A stretch of DNA of 30,490 nt. Source: a virus. The stretch lies in IMG/VR virus record IMGVR_UViG_3300000829_000041, positions 1 through 30,490 of that record. One strand, 5' to 3'. The notes beneath the pieces are model-generated. The model did not search any database and was not told where the DNA came from. It saw nothing but the letters and a program-made list of their open reading frames with translations. A program made the position numbers and the translations under genes. The first letter of the stretch is position 1, and every line of letters starts with the position of its first letter. Positions 4,068-14,100 of this stretch are shown here, piece after piece.

Positions 4068-6698
4068 TTACAGCCCGATCCCTAACCCAACATCTATTTT
4101 CCACCCGCCATAAGAAGACGATCGCGTGTACTCAGAGTTGTTAGCCACTGACACCCCCGAAAAACCGGCCAGCGCGTTGCCCTGCCCGTCGGCCACCAAG
4201 CCAGGGATGTAGCTAGCCGTCACCACCTCTCCTTGTCGCACAGGGGAATCGAGTACCAGGGCATACGACTTATAGCCAAAGCGCCATGCGCCCTGGACAG
4301 TCCTACCGCTGACAGAAAACCCACCCGTGCCAGCAGGCTCAGGCGGCACAATGGGTAGGCTCCCGGTCTCCGTCAGGGGGAGCAAGACGATATTGCCGCC
4401 CTTGCTCACTTCAATCGCCCCGCGCGCGGGCGGTGTAGAGTCTGTCGCCAGCGCCTCGATCAGAATGTTCTCAATTGTAAACTCGCTCGGAGTTGCCCAA
4501 AAGTCACGATGCAGACCAGCTCCCCAATACCCAGTTTCATCTACATAGGTAGCGTCAGTGTAGCTTTGCTTCGTGCCATTATTTGCCCACGTAGCACCGC
4601 CATCTGTGCTACGCAGTGGCGTGACAGTAATCGTAGCTCCCTGAGCCTCCACAATCGCGCCAACGTGGTCTGTAGCAGCATAAGCGTCGGTGAGATAGAT
4701 GCTTCCAAGAGCCGTACCCCCATCACGCCCAATCACTTTGCCCGTGCCACTGGAGCTCACCAGGTTGATGTTCACGCCACGGAGGTAGAGCTGGCCACCC
4801 GACGAAACGTAGTAGGGAGCCACCCTGTTTAATCTTAACCCTATGGTGAATCGGTTGTTTGTACTGGTTCCTCTGGAGCCGAAATTCACAGTCATGCGTC
4901 CATCGCGCCGCAACGTCGAGTGCACTGCATAGAGGCACGCCCCCGTCGCCCCAGACGTGACCATCTGACCTGCGCCGTTTTGCCCAAGGTTGTTGGCTTC
5001 CTGTGGGTCAAAGTAAGTTTGCAATTCTTGCCAGCCAGCAGGGTAGCCGGAAGCTCCCCCGAATCCCTGGTTGGTGATTGTGGAGTAAGCAGGCTCGAAC
5101 GGCGTAGCTGTAGAGTCGTCTACAAGGGCGTAGGTGTCGGTTCCACCAAAGTAAATGCCACGCCCCGGATTGATGCAGCCCGGCACGGTTAGCATTGCAG
5201 CAAGGTACGCGCCCGCCTGGGGAGAGGCAGGCGCGAGGTGTGGCGATTGGAGATAACACCTTAGAAACGGACGCACGATACTCCCGCTCCCCTCTACAAC
5301 CGAGGCGGGAATAATCTCACACGCGACCACTTTTGTTCGAGTGGCAGGAGCCCCAACATCATCCCAAAACGAGATTTCGGCGGTCGAAAGATCAGCTTGA
5401 ACCGCAGGAGTGATCTTGTGCCAAGCGACAAGCCCAGAAGCGGCGATCCGAAAATCCGCAAAACCGCCAGAGGTATCTATCTGACCCCGACTGATGCGAG
5501 GAGAGTAAGGCGACGAAGGGAAAACGCCATCCCAGATAATCGCCCCCATCTCAAGGGCGCTTCCAGCGGTTGGGTGGATACCATCATAGATCAGATTTGG
5601 GTCGAGCATTGTCTCGGTGCCCATCGCCCCCTGCTGCCCCACAATCACGTCGGGATCCAGTAGATAGTGGCACCCAGGGATGTCACCCCATTCAACCCCC
5701 GCCGCCTGAGCCGCCGCATAAGTTCGGAGGTTATTGTTCAAGATCACACGCTGGGCATTGCGCGTGCCCCAGTTGGGCACCGTATCCGACCAGCGTGTGT
5801 CAAACGGGGTCACTGTCGATATCGCGCATAAAAGCGCAGGCGCGGCAAGCTTCACAGCGGCAAAGAGGGCAATCGCCGCCGTTTTATAGCTTGCCGTAGA
5901 ATACTCACCGCCACGAAGATCGTTCACCCCGTGAGCATTCACAAAGTGGGTCGCTTTGTCTTTGAAGTACACAAAAGCGGGGTTTTCCGGTCCGTCCACT
6001 TGCCCTTGTGCCGTCGTGATTTTTGTCGAATCTTCACCCATGTTCACCGACCCGATAAGCCGCCCTTGCAGGCCGCTCTGGTACGCTCCTGCAAACCATG
6101 CTTGATTCCCCGTCGTGCCGCCATCGGTGATCGAGTTCCCCGTTAAAATAACCGCTGGAGTCCCATCGGGGGCATCTTGGGCAATAAGTGCAGCATGGAA
6201 GATGCTTTTTTGCGCAGCTCCCACGGCGATAGTAGCCCCTAAAGTCGTCACCTTGGCAGTCAGGGCACCATCGAGTGTAGCCCCCTCTTCGTACCCGTCA
6301 CTGTCCAAGGTGGCATAGTCGGGGCCGTGATAGAGCGGGCCGTTGGCAATAAGGCCGTTGGTGCGTCCGCCCGCCGAAAGGACATAGTAGCGGAGCTCGT
6401 AGGAGTCTCCTTTTGCCAGCGGAGTCGAAAGCGCAAGCGTGTCACTCACGACCATGCCCCGAGCCCCTGTCACCGACGAAGCCGCGCCACCCAAGAAAAG
6501 AAAGCTTTGGAGAGTAGCGCCCACGACAATGGAGGCAGCGATAACCTGGGAGCCTGCCCAAAGGTCAAAGGAGATCTTCACGGATGATGTTGCGCAGGAT
6601 GCAACTTCACGAGCGCGAATCAGTTGGTAAGGCTGTTTGGTCGTGCTGTCAAAAGTTCCGGCACGACCACGGACAGAACAAGGACGTATCACCGACAT
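4068..6698 (-). CDS. Tail fibre/spike with SGNH-hydrolase domain, 876 aa
   Basis: Probable receptor-binding and carbohydrate-modifying tail protein. Residues about 180-385 contain the three signature blocks of the SGNH/GDSL esterase superfamily: GNSITDGG (nucleophile Ser189), HGVNDL (the GxND block, about 256-261) and YDGIHPTA (catalytic Asp372 and His375). Such domains deacetylate or cleave esters on surface polysaccharides. The remaining 480 C-terminal residues are beta-rich and repetitive, typical of a fibre or lectin-like tip, ending in WKIDVGLGIGL. The ATG at 6698 follows a GAGGAG site inside the end of the holin-like gene. Located after the lysis-type genes and before a smaller appendage gene. 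Confidence 0.8.
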   Translation of the reverse strand: MSVIRPCSVRGRAGTFDSTTKQPYQLIRAREVASCATSSVKISFDLWAGSQVIAASIVVGATLQSFLFLGGAASSVTGARGMVVSDTLALSTPLAKGDSYELRYYVLSAGGRTNGLIANGPLYHGPDYATLDSDGYEEGATLDGALTAKVTTLGATIAVGAAQKSIFHAALIAQDAPDGTPAVILTGNSITDGGTTGNQAWFAGAYQSGLQGRLIGSVNMGEDSTKITTAQGQVDGPENPAFVYFKDKATHFVNAHGVNDLRGGEYSTASYKTAAIALFAAVKLAAPALLCAISTVTPFDTRWSDTVPNWGTRNAQRVILNNNLRTYAAAQAAGVEWGDIPGCHYLLDPDVIVGQQGAMGTETMLDPNLIYDGIHPTAGSALEMGAIIWDGVFPSSPYSPRISRGQIDTSGGFADFRIAASGLVAWHKITPAVQADLSTAEISFWDDVGAPATRTKVVACEIIPASVVEGSGSIVRPFLRCYLQSPHLAPASPQAGAYLAAMLTVPGCINPGRGIYFGGTDTYALVDDSTATPFEPAYSTITNQGFGGASGYPAGWQELQTYFDPQEANNLGQNGAGQMVTSGATGACLYAVHSTLRRDGRMTVNFGSRGTSTNNRFTIGLRLNRVAPYYVSSGGQLYLRGVNINLVSSSGTGKVIGRDGGTALGSIYLTDAYAATDHVGAIVEAQGATITVTPLRSTDGGATWANNGTKQSYTDATYVDETGYWGAGLHRDFWATPSEFTIENILIEALATDSTPPARGAIEVSKGGNIVLLPLTETGSLPIVPPEPAGTGGFSVSGRTVQGAWRFGYKSYALVLDSPVRQGEVVTASYIPGLVADGQGNALAGFSGVSVANNSEYTRSSSYGGWKIDVGLGIGL

Positions 6699-6701
6699 GT
6701 C

Positions 6702-6938
6702 TTACTCCTCAGATTCTTTTTCTCGGGGAGTGGGGTCTTCGGGTCGTCGAGGTTTTAGAGCCGCATACGCCAGCCCACCCCCCGTGGCGATACCAGCCAG
6801 CGCCCCTATACCGATGTCCAAAACCCGTTCTGAGTAAGCGGGTACAGGGCGCGACACGGCGGCCAGGCCGATCCCTCCCAGAATAGTAGCTGTGATCGCC
6901 ATGCCGATGTAGTGGATGATGATCTTGCTCTCGTTCAT
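6702..6938 (-). CDS. Holin-like membrane protein, 78 aa
   Basis: Two hydrophobic helices, about residues 6-28 (IIIHYIGMAITATILGGIGLAAV) and 40-62 (LDIGIGALAGIATGGGLAYAAL), followed by a highly charged C-terminus (KPRRPEDPTPREKESEE). Size, topology and charged tail match phage holins, which permeabilise the inner membrane at lysis. Its ATG overlaps the stop of the preceding membrane protein (ATGA), so the pair is co-translated. No endolysin is seen nearby, so the lysis assignment rests on structure only. Confidence 0.6.
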   Translation of the reverse strand: MNESKIIIHYIGMAITATILGGIGLAAVSRPVPAYSERVLDIGIGALAGIATGGGLAYAALKPRRPEDPTPREKESEE

Positions 6939-7138
6939 GCTTTTTTGGCCTCCAGAACAATGATGCGCGCTTCCATTTTGGCCACATTTTCTTCAAGTTT
7001 GCCCACTTTATCGAGTTTTGCCTCGATACGATCCAGTCGGCGCACCACGGAGAAAATACCAACAACACCGGGTACTAAGATGCCAGCGACCACGGTGATA
7101 GCTGCGACGAGAATCTCTGTCCAGTTGGGCTGATTCAA
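6935..7138 (-). CDS. Single-span membrane protein with coiled coil, holin-like, 67 aa
   Basis: One transmembrane helix at about residues 9-32 (ILVAAITVVAGILVPGVVGIFSVV) followed by a charged coiled coil (RRLDRIEAKLDKVGKLEENVAKMEARIIVLEAKKA). I prefer the TTG at 7138, which forms a TTGA overlap with the previous stop and has GAGG about seven bases upstream; an alternative TTG lies at 7144. The arrangement resembles phage holins or antiholins of the one-span plus coiled-coil kind; a spanin-type role is also possible. Confidence 0.6.
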   Translation of the reverse strand: MNQPNWTEILVAAITVVAGILVPGVVGIFSVVRRLDRIEAKLDKVGKLEENVAKMEARIIVLEAKKA

Positions 7139-7386
7139 CGCCAACCTCGGATTTTTTCAATGGCAATCCCGCTCACTGCCGTGATCTTCTTGCAAAGGAT
7201 GGGCAAAACTTGACCTTGGACGACATCGTAGGCCAGCGCGTTGCTATCATCGCCGTCGACAGGTACCAGCGTTACGGTACCAGCGGCCATAAAGTGGAGC
7301 ACGGCGGGTTCAAAAGCAGTGCCCACCACAGGCTGGAAGTGGACACGGGCGACGCGATCTGGATCAAAAGAGGGACGTGTTGACAT
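7135..7386 (-). CDS. Hypothetical small structural protein, 83 aa
   Basis: Starts MSTRPSFDPDRVARVHFQPV with an AAGGAA ribosome site. It is a soluble, beta-type sequence (AVLHFMAAGTVTLVPVDGDDSNALAYDVVQGQVLPILCKKITAVSGI); the pattern of a short barrel with LPILCKKI...SGI recalls small virion proteins that sit in the tail module of short-tailed phages. No specific family recognised. It lies between the 228-aa virion protein and the membrane proteins, coupled to the latter by a 4-bp overlap. Confidence 0.6.
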   Translation of the reverse strand: MSTRPSFDPDRVARVHFQPVVGTAFEPAVLHFMAAGTVTLVPVDGDDSNALAYDVVQGQVLPILCKKITAVSGIAIEKIRGWR

Positions 7387-7394
7387 AGTTTTCC

Positions 7395-8081
7395 TTAAAG
7401 TTTCCCACCTTGGGAGGTTAACTTCCCGATCTCTGCCGCCAGAGCTTGGATGTCCATGTCTTGGAGTCCCTGCTGCTGGCGATTAAAGGCCACATCGTTA
7501 TCGTAGCCCCGCAAAATATCCTGAGTGAGTGCGCCAGACCGCCCCAGGCTTCGATCCATACTTCCTTGACTTCTAGCCATCTGATCGGCTAGGAACAGGA
7601 CGAGCTGGCGCTTGCGGACTTCCCTCTGGCGGATTCGCTCCACTGCCAGATCATTGGCGCTCTTGGCCCTCATGGCGGCTTGGGAACTCTCGATGGCCGT
7701 CTCCGCACCCACAGTGGCGCTCGATCCGGTAATCCCTCGTCGAGCCATTGAAGAGGCGAGGTTGCTCTTTGCTCGCTCTCCTGCGGCCACACCCGTGGCA
7801 CTAGCGCGATCTAGCTCGGCAGTGTCGTCGGCAGAGCTGGCAAAAGGAGCCTCCAGCATCTGTCGGTAGCTCTGGCTTGCTTCGCGATAGCTCCCCCGAT
7901 CCTCCATCATGTCATCTCGATACAGGGATGCGTCTCTATCATAGAGGTCGCGCTGTCCACTAAGACGATCTCGCTCCGCCCTCTGGCGCTTCTCTGCCGC
8001 GCCGCCGCCACTGCCGACGAGCTGACGTTTGGCGTAGCTGGCAACCAGGGGAGCAACAAAGGGGACTAGATTTAAAGCCAT
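7395..8081 (-). CDS. Internal virion (ejection-type) protein, 228 aa
   Basis: Starts MALNLVPFVAPLVASYAKRQLVGSGGG at ATG 8081, which lies directly after the 25-bp repeat. The N-terminus is hydrophobic, followed by a long charged, Gln/Arg/Asp-rich helical region with many Ser and Ala (about residues 28-180), typical of DNA-ejection proteins of short-tailed phages. The position beside the very large virion protein resembles the small T7 gp14-type ejection protein next to gp15/gp16, although I see no sequence identity that proves this. It begins a new transcription unit if the repeat is a promoter. Confidence 0.6.
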   Translation of the reverse strand: MALNLVPFVAPLVASYAKRQLVGSGGGAAEKRQRAERDRLSGQRDLYDRDASLYRDDMMEDRGSYREASQSYRQMLEAPFASSADDTAELDRASATGVAAGERAKSNLASSMARRGITGSSATVGAETAIESSQAAMRAKSANDLAVERIRQREVRKRQLVLFLADQMARSQGSMDRSLGRSGALTQDILRGYDNDVAFNRQQQGLQDMDIQALAAEIGKLTSQGGKL

Positions 8082-8127
8082 ATCTAAATATATGCTCCAA
8101 GTCTTGAAGCACCGATGCTCCAAGTCG
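8078..8127 (-). promoter_or_regulatory. Promoter-like repeat element, copy 2
   Basis: The 25 bp at 8078-8102 are identical to 25591-25615 and include the ATG of the 228-aa gene. Read on the minus strand the element is ACTTGGAGCAT followed by an AT-rich tract TATTTAGATATGG. Upstream is a second ACTTGGAGCAT at 8116-8126, and together with the sequence between them it forms a 9-bp stem (CTTGGAGCA with TGCTTCAAG, loop TCGG). No good sigma-70 -35 box is visible. It could be a phage promoter, an activator site or an mRNA leader hairpin. Confidence 0.6.
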
Positions 8128-8149
8128 TAGCCCCCTCTGCGGATGCGTT

Positions 8150-11100
8150 CTACTTAATACCAGCCCGTCGTACTTCTTCTCGTAGCTCTTTGGGAGAGAG
8201 TCCTGCCAGGCTAGACGCGATTGCCCGCTTCTCGCGCTTGCCATCCTCACTGGCAGGGGCTAGGCCGGAGCGCTTCAGCTCCGAGGAGATTAGTCCCACT
8301 TTGAGACGTGCCAGCTCGACGAGCTCGCCGGGGGGGAGCGCTTCGTACTCGCTTCCCGATCTTCCGCGCAGCAGTCCACTGGCCGCATCACTGATGTTCT
8401 CCCTCATTGCTTCGCTCCCACCACTGGCCGCATCGAGCGCTTTACGCTTTGCGGCAAAGTCCTCAATGGTCTTGAGCTTGGTTGGAGCCTTCGCCGCTTG
8501 TACGAGGTTCTTTCTCGCCTGGTCGTACTGAGCCGGGTCTTTTGCGCTCCGCAAAAGATCAAACTCATCTTTGAGAGGGGAGGAATTCAGACCGGCGTTT
8601 TTAGCAGCCCGCATGGTTTCCTGTACGCTGATCGCCTCAGGACCTGGCGCACTTCCCACCACACCGGTCTGGGAGAGCGCAAACTCTCCTACCGTTGAGA
8701 GGGGCTTGTCCGGCCTGCCCAGGTCACTGATGCGGGTGGCATCACGCCCCATGTTCCCGCCCATTGCCCCCATAAGGTAGTCGGCCTTTCGTGCGTCAAC
8801 CTTGGCTATCTTCTGGATCCACTGCCCCATACGGCTGGCCCTGGACGTATCGCGCAGATCCAGCGGCTTGTCGTTTTCCATGCCCGGCACGATGGACTTT
8901 TGCCTAAAGAAGTCGTAGTTTGCCAGCGCTCCTGCAATCGCTTTTGTTGGACCAGCCAGCTCGTCCACGTCGAAGGGAATGAGGTTCTGCTGAAGAGTTC
9001 CGCCAGCCGCAGGAATGGGAGCGCCTGGATCGCTGATGTAGCCATGCCATGCCCGCTTGTCTCCCAGAGCCCGGTTAGCCGCTCGTTCTACAGCACTGGC
9101 CATCACGGCAACCTCGAAGCCCTTAGGGATGTAGATCCACTTGGAGGAGCCTGGCACCGGAATGCACCAAAATAAATCTCTCCGGTACGCGGGAATCTCT
9201 CGGTACTCTTCCAGTCGGTCTTCCCCTGTAGCCTTGATCAGCCCCACAAGTGCAGCGCCCGAAGCGCCCATGATCGCCAGATTTGCAGCAAACGCTTTGG
9301 GGTTCTCACGCGCCGCAAGAAGGGTGCGCCGTGCCCCCTGGATCTTTGAGTTAGTGAAGGGCACGACGGCATTGACCACCCGGCCCCACTCGCCCGCTAC
9401 GGCAAAGTCCATCAGGTCGCGCGCTTGGTAGGCAGCGTAGAGCCTGGCATCCGCTTCCTCGTAGCCCAGAGTCGTCTTGGCGTATTCCTTGGCTTTTTTG
9501 TACTCCTGGAGGCGCGTCACCAGCTCGCCCTTCTCCTTAAGCGAGTTGTAACCATCGAGCAGCTTGCCCGGCGCAGTTATAATGATATTAGGGTCACGGG
9601 CGATCTCGCGCTGTGTCTTGGCAAGCGTCGCCTTGTAGCCCTTTGCCGTGGCGACGTGACTGCCGAACTGCCCGCCGCCCGCAAGTAGGAACTCGTCCTT
9701 TAGCTTAAATGCTTGGCGCGTGCTGAAGTTATCAACAAGACTTCCCGCCACCCGGCTCTTAAAGGGGCGCTCCATCTGGTCGCGGATGATGTTGCGAACC
9801 ATGTAGCCAGGCGAGCTGGTCACGCCCGCTTTCATGAGCTTACCCATAATACCGATGGTCGCCTCCGCCACTTCTGGAATTGAGTCTTTCCCCAAGCCCT
9901 CTAGGTACTTCTTGACCTCGGGGATGTTAACGCGCCAATACTCGGGCTTGCCATCCACATAGATAGTAATCGTATCTCGTGGTGCTTCCATGGCTTTTGT
10001 GGCCTGGTTATACACGCCGGGCATCTCGTCGGCGATGGCAGAGAGATTCACGTCCTTGGGGTTCTTGTCTGGTTTCACCAGGTCGCGGAAAGAGCGCATC
10101 ACGCGGTTGCGATCGCTCTCACCGATCATCTGAAAGCCGTTCTCCAGAATGCTCCGGTAAGGGTTGTTGATCTCGTCGAGGCCACCCTTGAGGCGCTTAA
10201 CGACGTTCTTGCCCTTGGCCACGCCACCACCGGGGAGGCCAAATCCCTGCTTGTCTAGGTCGCGTGAGAAGTCCACATAGAACTGGTTGCCTGCCGTGAT
10301 CGTGTCCATGGTTTCCTGTGAGAGCCTGCCCGAGTCCACCATGTACTGAAGCATTCCGCGCGAAAACTCCCTGTACCGCTCCGCACTCTTCTGCATCCGC
10401 TTATAGGCAGCAGGATCGCGCTTCTGGAGATCTGCCAGAATGGATTTCGCTTCGGCCATATCTGAGAAAATCCCTTTGCCCAAGCCGCTCACACGGTCGC
10501 CGTCAATTTCATCACGTCCGGCCAGCTCGATGGTGCGCTCCGCGATCATCATGAGCGCTGTGTCTTTCATGTCGGCATCGAGCTTCTCGATAGGCACTTC
10601 TTTACGACGGCCCACAATCGGCTCTAGCACCCATGCCAGCCCGCCACTGGTGAGCTTCTTGCCATCGGGTGTGACGATTCCCTCTTCAAGCATCGTGCGG
10701 ACCTTGGTGGCCTCACCGCCCACGTAAGTTCTCAGAAGCAGCTCAAAGTCTTGGGTCGGCTTGAGGGTTAGCCCTTGCTCTTTCTGGAGCCACTTGGCGG
10801 CCACAATCGCCGGGTGTGCATCGTCTACCCAGCGCGTGATCTGCTTATCCCATGCGGTGATCTCGAAGTCATAGCCCTCTCCTTGGAGCGCCACCTTGAG
10901 CTTCTCCGCTGGCGTTTTCCTACCCGGCTCCCATGCCAAAGACAGCTTCCCGCGCTCGATAGGGTCGAGCGCGGCCACGCGGCGAACATCATCCCCAAAG
11001 GCGCGGAGCGGTGGGAGTACAAGCCGTGCTCTGGCTTCAAAGTATGCCGTGAAAAGGGGAGCCTGCTTGCGTGCTTCATCCGGGTTGAAGAGGTAAGCAC

Positions 11101-14100
11101 GGATGAACTCCGCAACCCCCTCAGCCCGGTGATAGGCCAGGCTTCCTCGTGCTCCACTAGCAGTACCGGAGCCAAATTGGGAAAAGTTTGGGATCAGCTC
11201 TGCATCAAAGGGGGACTTTTGGCGAGCACCGGTATAGTCACCAACCAGCCCCGTGGCATCGTCAATCAGGTGTCCCACTTCGTGAGCTGTTGTGTCAAGG
11301 TCGCCTCGGTACTTGATCGTCGTGCGCTTGGATCGCGAGAAGAACGTGCCTAGAGTGTTCTTGCCCCGCCCCTTGGCTCCGTAGTCCAGGCGACGGCCAA
11401 GCGCTTTACCAAGATCAAGCGAGATCTCCTTGGCGCTACGAGCAGGAGTACCATCCGCCAAAGGTGCTGGCGCGATCCGGGTAACGGATGGGTTTGAGAT
11501 ATTCTTTATATCTGCTGTGGAGTCTTGAGTATCGACTTGTCCGGCAGATCGGGGAGCCGTGCCATCGGCAGTGGCTCCAGTTCTCTTTTGCCCTCCTCCG
11601 TCTTTCGCCACAACTCCACCTCGCGAAGCGCTTCCTGCGTTACCCGATGGTCCCTCTTGAGGGGCTGAGTTGGTTCCATTTCTTCCATCATCTACCTCCG
11701 AAAAATACTTCGCTAAGACATCCCGAATTTCCTTGTTGAAAGGTTCACCAATCCGCTTTTGGTGAATCAGTATGTCGTATACATTCTTAAGCATATCCCG
11801 TAGGCGCTGGAACGGCGCGGCCAAGGCGGGAGTTGGGATTTCACCTTGGTAGATGTAGCGCTCAAAGGCTTCCGCAAACCTTTCTTGTGCTGCCTCATTA
11901 AATACTCCCTCAGAAGACCCGCTCGCCCACTGCCGGATAGCTGTAACGTCGCGCTTAATCTCTGGCGACGATTCACCTGCATCGGCAAGCATTCGCAGAA
12001 CTGTATGTCCAATCTCATGAAGAGCGGTAGGCGCATCGGGATTGGTGAGACCAGCAAGAAGATTCCGGCGGTCTGTGGGATTGTCGGTATATCGTCTTGT
12101 TGTGTGACTGATCCCATGCTCGGTTCCGTCGCCTCCAAAATCTCGCCCCATCTGCGCATCACCGCGTGTCACACCCGCCACGTAGCGCCGGTACACTTCT
12201 TCGGGTGCCATTCCTAGCTTTTTACCAAGCCCACGCGAAAAGGAATCAATCGTCGCCGCTAGATCGTCTCCCGTCTGTGCATCAAGCCCGAAAGCATCTG
12301 CCAGCGCTACGGCCATCTTAGGGCGGTCTGTGAGACCAATGTGAGTCAAGACAGGGCGCTGGGGAAAGCCGTCGCCGGAGAAACTGTCACTAGGCCCAGG
12401 CGGAAGCGCTCGACGAGCAGAGTCCTGTCTGCCAAAAAGCCCACCGCCTTGCGGGTTTCCTTGAGTCTGCTGAGTTTGGGTTCCCTTCTTGACGATTTCT
12501 GCGAGGTTGGCCGTTCCGTTCTTGATCAGGACCTCACGAACGCGCTTGACACCCTCCTCCCTCCCGATCCGCCCGTTCATCACGTCGGCAGCAGCCTGGC
12601 GCAAGATGCCCTTTACCTCGGGATCGAACTCCAGAAGCGCGTCAGCCTTGCTTCGAGCGGCTTGTACCTGCCCGGCTTCCTCGCGCCGACCAACCACGTC
12701 AAACTTCTCACCCTCGCGGGCTTGGGTCTTCTCGACCGCAAGGAGCCCACTCTGCTCGGACTGGAGCAGGCGCTTCACCGACTGAGTGAGAATAGCCTGC
12801 TCTCCCGCCGTGGACTGAAAGCGAGCGCCGCCAATTGAGTCGTCACCCTCAAAAAGTGATCCGCCTTTTTCCTGCTTAAGAACGATTTCTTCTTCTGACA
12901 CGCGCCGCGCCAATGTTGCGCCGTCGTCGTAGGAGCGAATACCATCCGTGCGCATGGCCTGCTCGATGGCAACGCGCTGGCGTTGCGTGTCGCCGCGAAG
13001 CACTTCCCCAATGGCCGCACCTACAGAGTCGGAGAGCTGCTTGTTGCGCACTGCCGTGCGTCCGGCCTCGTCAAGGAGCACCAGGCCCGCCACGTCGCGA
13101 GCAAGCGGGGTCTTGGGCAGCTTCTGAGTCTCAGAGCGTGCCTGCTCGGGCTTGAGGCTGGCCGCAAGCGCATCTGCGGCATCAATGGCAACGCCCTTGT
13201 TTTCCCTGAGGTTCTTGAGCACCCCGAAAGTCTTAGCGCTCTCTGGTGTCCAACCCTCAGCGGCATCGAGGATCTGTACGGGAAGCTCACGGGGTACCTC
13301 GACGCGGGAGCCATCGGCAGCAGGAGCCGTGAAGCGCTCGGCTCTCTGGGCCAGCTCGCGCCGGTGGTGACCATCCACGGCCAGAAGGTTGCCATCTGCA
13401 TCGCGAAATGCCGTAAGAGTTCCGCCATGCTCGATCTCGTACTCGCGCTGGCCTTTGAGAAGATCGGTCACACCCTCTTTATTGATGTTGCGTTTGTACT
13501 GCATCCCCGGCAGGATTCCAACCTGCTCCGGCGCGACTAGCTCAGTGCGGAGCCCCTGCGCGGCGCTAGTCGCTCCTCGGGAGGCTGGAGTGCTGGCCAC
13601 TTCTGGGGTTCCGCTTCCACTTCCTCCTGTCCGTGGTAGGGCTGGGACTTCTCCGGGATTCCCGACTGGGAGCGCTGGCGCTGGTCTTGTCCCGCCAGCA
13701 GCTCCGCCAGGCTCGACGCTCGATCTAGTTCCTCTTGTGATAGTGCCATCAGTTTCTCCTAACTTTAGTGTACCGTCCGTGGGGATTAGTTGCTTAATCG
13801 GCTCTGGTTGCTTTGCGAAACCAGGGATTCCCGCTCTGGCCGTGGCTGGCCCAGGGGAAGTAGCAGGCAGAACCTTAGCGGCCTGGCGAACTGTCTCCAT
13901 CGCTCCTGGCCGAAACGGCTGGCGCACAATCTGAGCACCCTCGGCCACACTCCTGGCGAGCGCTGGGGCTTTTTTGCTTGTCGCTCTAACGCCCATACCC
14001 GCTCCCACCACACCAATGGCATCCATTATCAGGCTGGCAGGGTCGGTGAGTGCGCGGGTTCTGAGCATCTCACCCGCTTTCTTGGGTGAGCCAAACGCCA

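Noticed and set aside
10775-11353. Plus-strand ORF of 192 aa within the giant gene
   Set aside because: Antisense to a conserved part of the polyvalent protein including the second HExxH motif; no independent evidence of coding.
12983-13934. Plus-strand ORFs of 181 and 185 aa opposite the giant gene, and a similar 189-aa ORF at 18459-19028
   Set aside because: Mutually overlapping, antisense to well-supported genes, no recognisable domains and no start signals.
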